Positions 4,817 through 7,313 of a stretch of DNA of 7,313 nt are shown here, one piece after another. Below the pieces are notes generated by a model, which was not told the origin of the DNA, did not search any database, and saw only the letters and a program-made list of their open reading frames with translations. The stretch is from Kiritimatiellia bacterium (GTDB lineage: Bacteria > Verrucomicrobiota > Kiritimatiellia > RFP12 > UBA1067): assembly GCA_028701555.1 (NCBI GenBank), contig JAQVQN010000118.1, positions 1-7,313 on the forward strand. Reading direction: 5' to 3'. The position numbers and the translations under genes are program-made. Numbering within the stretch: the stretch's first letter is position 1; the number at the start of each line of letters is the position of its first letter.

Positions 4817-7313
4817 AGGTGCTCCGGGCAGACTTCGTAGAGGCTTTGGAAGCGGCGCTGCGCGGCGTTCCAGACGAGGCGCAGCGCGATTTGCTGGACA
4901 CGGCCGTGCGCGATGACCCCGAGTGCCGGAAAATATATGAAGAGCAGATGGAGCAGGACATCCTGCTGCGCGTCTCCTACCTGAAAGAAATGCCGGGCAA
5001 ACCTAGATCCGCGCCTGCGGATTGTGCACGTCCGGCGGCACTGAGTACTACGGGGCAAGCCGGGGCTGGAGATGCCGCTGTCAACAGCAGACCCAGGACT
5101 GGCTGGAGGCGCGCCGCACGTTTTGTGAAGCTCACGTCGGCAGCGGCGGTGCTGGCGCTGGCGGTCGCCGGGCTATGGCTGGCACCGGGTGACGGGCGAC
5201 GGGCGACCGGCGACGAGCGGTCCTATAAAGAAGTCCCGTTAGTCGCCAGTCGCCAGTCGCCAGTCGAGATTCTCCACCACTGGGGCTCATGTAATCTAGA
5301 GGTGCCCGAGCAACTGCCGGGAACCATGCGCATGACCAACGGGCGGATCAAGGCGCGGCTGGCGTCCGGCATCGAGCTGATCCTTCTAGGGCCGTTCGAG
5401 ATGGAGCTCAAGACACCTAAGGAGGCGCGGCTGGTGTTTGGACGCATGCTGGCCGACATACCTTGGGAACGCGGCGGTTTCACGCTGCGTACGCCCGACC
5501 TAGAGATGTGGGACAACGGCGCGGTGTTTTGCGCTTCGGTGACGGATGAGGGTTCGGACGTCTTCATCTTCGCGGGCGAGGCGCAGGTGGTCGAGGCCTG
5601 CGGCGAGCCGGTGGACATCTGCCGGGACGGCGAGGGCGTACGGGCGCGGCGCGACGGTAGCGGCGCGGTCAAGGTTGCGGCCGACTGGACGGAGGCCGAT
5701 CAGATGCTGGCGGCGATCAACAGGCGCGGGGCACTGCAAGACCCTGAGATGGCGTTGCAGGCCGCAGTTAGTATTTCGGATGTCTGGGCGGAACGGTGGC
5801 TGCCGAAAGTTGTGGGGCCGCCGCCGCAAAGATCCGGTATTGAGGATGACGGTCAGACAACGTCAGCCGGTAAGTCAAGAGTGAGTGCAAAGGCGATAGT
5901 TCTTTCGCCGAAAAGACTGGAGAAGAGTTCAATGAAGGGAATGAAAAAAATGGCGGTTGCTGTTGCGGCGGCGTTTTTTGGATTAGGGAACGGTTTAGCT
6001 GAACAGTGGACGGCAGGCGATTCGCCGATTATTAATAACGGAGAAACGGTCACGATTTGGGCGGCCCAGCCAGACATTGTGCGTTTCATCGATAACGGCA
6101 CACTGGTTATCGATAACGGCGGAAGCGTGACGGTGACAGGGACAGTAGTGACAACGGTGGGCAGCGGTGTCGGAGAGATCGGCGTGCTAAACCTTTCCGG
6201 CGGCAACCTCACCAAGACCGCTGGTGGATATATTGTGCTGGGGCATCTCGGTGGCACGGGCACGTTGTCGATCGAGTCAGGTTCTACCCTGACCACCACA
6301 ATCGGGAATCTACGGATCGCAGGTAACGAAGAGGGGCAACGCGAATTGCTATCGCATGGCGAGGCGACGGTCTCTGGCTATCTGAACGTGAATATCTTGG
6401 AGTTCACGGGTTATTTTCCGACAAACCTGACGCCGCCTTATGCGGAATACGCACGGCTTACGCTGAACGATGGAGGGGTGGTCGAGGCCAATCAGATTAA
6501 TAAAAACGATTGTGCGGCATCCGTTTTCCTCTTCAACGGCGGCACCCTGCGTACGAAAAGCACGAACATGGACTTCGTTTTAGGCAAAGGCGTTATGGAT
6601 ATGGTGATCGCGGACGGCAAGAACGCGGTGTTCGACACGAACGGTAAAGACGTGCGTATCAACTCGCAGGCTGAACCGCATGCGACTGTGCTGACACTGC
6701 GTGGCGAGACGGGCGAAGGCGCAATAGGCAACGGCGGACTGGTTAAGACCGGCGCGGGTACTCTGGTACTGCGGCTTGCGGAGGCATGTAACACCTTCAC
6801 CGGCGCGGTGTCGGTGCTTGAAGGCTCGCTCGACCTAGGACGGCCTTTGGCGGAAAACCAGACTGTTACGGTTTCTGCGGGTGCCACATTCATTCCTAGG
6901 ACTTCCGCTGACCTCTCGAAGATAATCTATCTCGGGGGGGAAAGTGACCGGATGCTGTACACGGTGGCGGCAGACACGGGTGAACTTAACTTGACGGCTA
7001 TCAACACGATGTATTATGACGACCGCATCGGCGGGCCTTTTACGGGTTCGGTGCTACTCAGTAACACGCTTACGCACGCGGCAGGCACACTTGGCAGCCC
7101 GTTCCGGCTGATCGGGCAGGGCGGCGCATTGAACCTGACTAACACGACTTTGGAAAGCAAAGTCTTGCAGGTTGAAGGTGCTGGCACGTTCAACTTCTTG
7201 GGTAACCGGACATTCACGGCAGCGGATGATGGCAAGCTGGTTATCACGGACGGCGGGTATCGGCAGGAGCAGGTTTTCTCGCTTTCGGATGCGAACTCCG
7301 GCACGCCTGCGAC
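4813..7313 (+). CDS. FecR-domain anti-sigma-like protein joined in frame to an autotransporter-type passenger (3' partial)
   Basis: The frame is open from GTG 4813 to the right edge (833 codons, no stop), so the C-terminus is missing. GTG overlaps the sigma-factor stop (GTGA), after a GCGGGG site. Residues 1-58 are helical and carry LLDTAVRDDPECRKIY (motif DPECRKIY at 35-42), like the cytoplasmic head of planctomycete-type FecR proteins. RRAARFVK precedes one membrane span at about 104-124, giving N-in, C-out topology. Residues about 170-282 are a FecR domain: GTMRMTNG, LGPFEMEL (192-199), GFTLRTP (222-228), VFIFAGEAQV (250-259). After a charged linker comes a signal-peptide-like segment (374-396), then a Gly/Thr/Asn-rich beta-strand region with one clear PATR unit (641-675). 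Known role of FecR partners: sensing at the envelope and control of the cognate sigma factor. The passenger part should be surface-exposed or secreted. Either a genuine fusion or two genes sharing a frame; see the internal start at 5932. Confidence 0.8.
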   Translation, partial: MKVLRADFVEALEAALRGVPDEAQRDLLDTAVRDDPECRKIYEEQMEQDILLRVSYLKEMPGKPRSAPADCARPAALSTTGQAGAGDAAVNSRPRTGWRRAARFVKLTSAAAVLALAVAGLWLAPGDGRRATGDERSYKEVPLVASRQSPVEILHHWGSCNLEVPEQLPGTMRMTNGRIKARLASGIELILLGPFEMELKTPKEARLVFGRMLADIPWERGGFTLRTPDLEMWDNGAVFCASVTDEGSDVFIFAGEAQVVEACGEPVDICRDGEGVRARRDGSGAVKVAADWTEADQMLAAINRRGALQDPEMALQAAVSISDVWAERWLPKVVGPPPQRSGIEDDGQTTSAGKSRVSAKAIVLSPKRLEKSSMKGMKKMAVAVAAAFFGLGNGLAEQWTAGDSPIINNGETVTIWAAQPDIVRFIDNGTLVIDNGGSVTVTGTVVTTVGSGVGEIGVLNLSGGNLTKTAGGYIVLGHLGGTGTLSIESGSTLTTTIGNLRIAGNEEGQRELLSHGEATVSGYLNVNILEFTGYFPTNLTPPYAEYARLTLNDGGVVEANQINKNDCAASVFLFNGGTLRTKSTNMDFVLGKGVMDMVIADGKNAVFDTNGKDVRINSQAEPHATVLTLRGETGEGAIGNGGLVKTGAGTLVLRLAEACNTFTGAVSVLEGSLDLGRPLAENQTVTVSAGATFIPRTSADLSKIIYLGGESDRMLYTVAADTGELNLTAINTMYYDDRIGGPFTGSVLLSNTLTHAAGTLGSPFRLIGQGGALNLTNTTLESKVLQVEGAGTFNFLGNRTFTAADDGKLVITDGGYRQEQVFSLSDANSGTPA
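5188..5268. repeat. Two facing 7-bp tandem arrays forming an imperfect hairpin inside the coding frame
   Basis: The left arm is four units of GACGGGC-type sequence (5191-5218: GACGGGC, GACGGGC, GACCGGC, GACGAGC). The right arm is AGTCGCC three times plus AGTCG (5241-5266). Shifted by phase, the left reads GGCGACN and the right, on the other strand, GGCGACT, so the arrays are the same heptamer in opposite orientation. 5195-5214 can pair with 5242-5261 as three 6-bp blocks separated by single mismatches, around a 27-base loop containing TCCTATAAAGAAGTCCC. The block of 81 bases (27 codons) keeps the reading frame and sits in the linker just outside the membrane span, where an insertion would be tolerated. 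It looks like a palindromic repeat element inserted into a gene. Boundaries are approximate. Confidence 0.75.
5919..5934 (+). promoter_or_regulatory. Internal ribosome-binding site and start for the passenger protein
   Basis: GGAG at 5919-5922, within GGAGAAGAG, lies nine bases before ATG 5932, which is in the same frame as the upstream FecR part. From this ATG the first 23 residues have the form of a signal peptide: a basic start MKGMKK, a hydrophobic core AVAVAAAFFGLG, and a short polar end NGLA before E397, a plausible signal peptidase I site. This is the expected beginning of an exported protein and argues that the passenger can be made separately. ATG 5941 and ATG 5950 are alternative starts but have poorer spacing to the site. 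Confidence 0.55.
5932..7313 (+). other. Exported beta-strand passenger region, possibly an independent gene (3' partial)
   Basis: This is the downstream part of the open frame that begins at 4813, described separately because it may be its own gene. After the signal peptide (5932-6000) it is rich in Gly, Thr, Asn, Ser and Val, with few Cys, as in parallel beta-helix passengers. Short turn-strand units are visible: IDNGTLV then IDNG (6088-6120), LNLSGGNLTK (6187-6216), GGTGTLSIESGSTLTT (6250-6297), LTLNDGGVVEANQI (6460-6501), FLFNGGTLRTKS (6526-6561). A full PATR-type unit follows at 6733-6837. No C-terminal beta-barrel, PEP-CTERM or other sorting signal is inside the window; the edge cuts the gene. 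Function as adhesin, enzyme scaffold or S-layer-like protein cannot be told. Confidence 0.65.
6733..6837 (+). other. PATR (passenger-associated transport repeat) unit
   Basis: Residues 641-675 of the long frame read GGLVKTGAGTLVL, then CNTFTGAVSVLEGSLDL after a short connector. This matches the family consensus of a GLvKtGaGtLtL strand, a N-tytG turn, and a closing V..G.L.l strand. Such repeats are found in autotransporter passengers and in the large surface proteins that are abundant in Lentisphaerota and Verrucomicrobiota. Only this one unit is clear in the window; the segments before it are looser versions of the same strand-turn pattern. Confidence 0.8.

Noticed and set aside
5188..5268. 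Heptamer arrays as a CRISPR array or a transcription terminator
   Set aside because: Units are 7 bp without unique spacers, the block is translated in frame, and there is no T-run after the hairpin.
5546..5884. Plus-strand frame of 112 codons within the FecR region
   Set aside because: Arg/Ser-rich low-complexity translation in a shifted frame of a region that encodes a recognisable FecR domain.
5853..6893. Minus-strand open frames opposite the passenger region
   Set aside because: Pro/Thr/Ser-rich translations typical of the antisense of beta-strand repeats; no start context or domain.

Overview
The window reads like a chromosomal segment from a bacterium of the PVC superphylum, most likely Lentisphaerota or Kiritimatiellota. 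This rests on gene types, not on a marker gene: a short sigma-70 factor of the Rhodopirellula/Verrucomicrobium type is followed with overlap by a FecR-domain anti-sigma-like protein, then by autotransporter-type beta-strand (PATR) sequence; RhaT-type sugar transport and a membrane-embedded spermidine-synthase-like protein also fit. No mobile-element genes, RNA genes or CRISPR arrays were found.

Left part (1-3520, + strand): the first gene is cut by the left edge. It encodes a multi-pass membrane protein with a soluble spermidine-synthase-like fold between two membrane halves and a degenerate cofactor motif. After a gap of about 120 bases comes a complete L-rhamnose/proton symporter-type gene (RhaT family). 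A short hairpin lies just after it, facing the convergent gene on the minus strand.

Middle (3521-4276): a HAD-superfamily hydrolase is encoded on the minus strand. It is separated from the next, divergent gene by about 105 bases that contain an exact TATAAT box.

Right part (4277-7313, + strand): a regulatory and surface cassette. The sigma factor overlaps by 4 bases (GTGA) an open frame that runs without any stop to the right edge. Its first ~370 codons encode an anti-sigma/FecR-type protein: a cytoplasmic helical segment with DPECRKIY, one membrane span, then a periplasmic FecR domain. Its remaining ~460 visible codons encode a secretory signal peptide and a beta-strand-rich, PATR-containing passenger. 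Because nothing stops translation between them, this is either a true FecR-passenger fusion or two genes in the same frame, the second starting at ATG 5932 with its own Shine-Dalgarno site. The linker after the membrane span carries two facing arrays of a 7-bp repeat that are translated in frame and look like an inserted palindromic element. The likely logic is cell-surface regulation: the FecR protein restrains or activates the sigma factor, which may in turn control the surface protein joined to it. That is inference from context.
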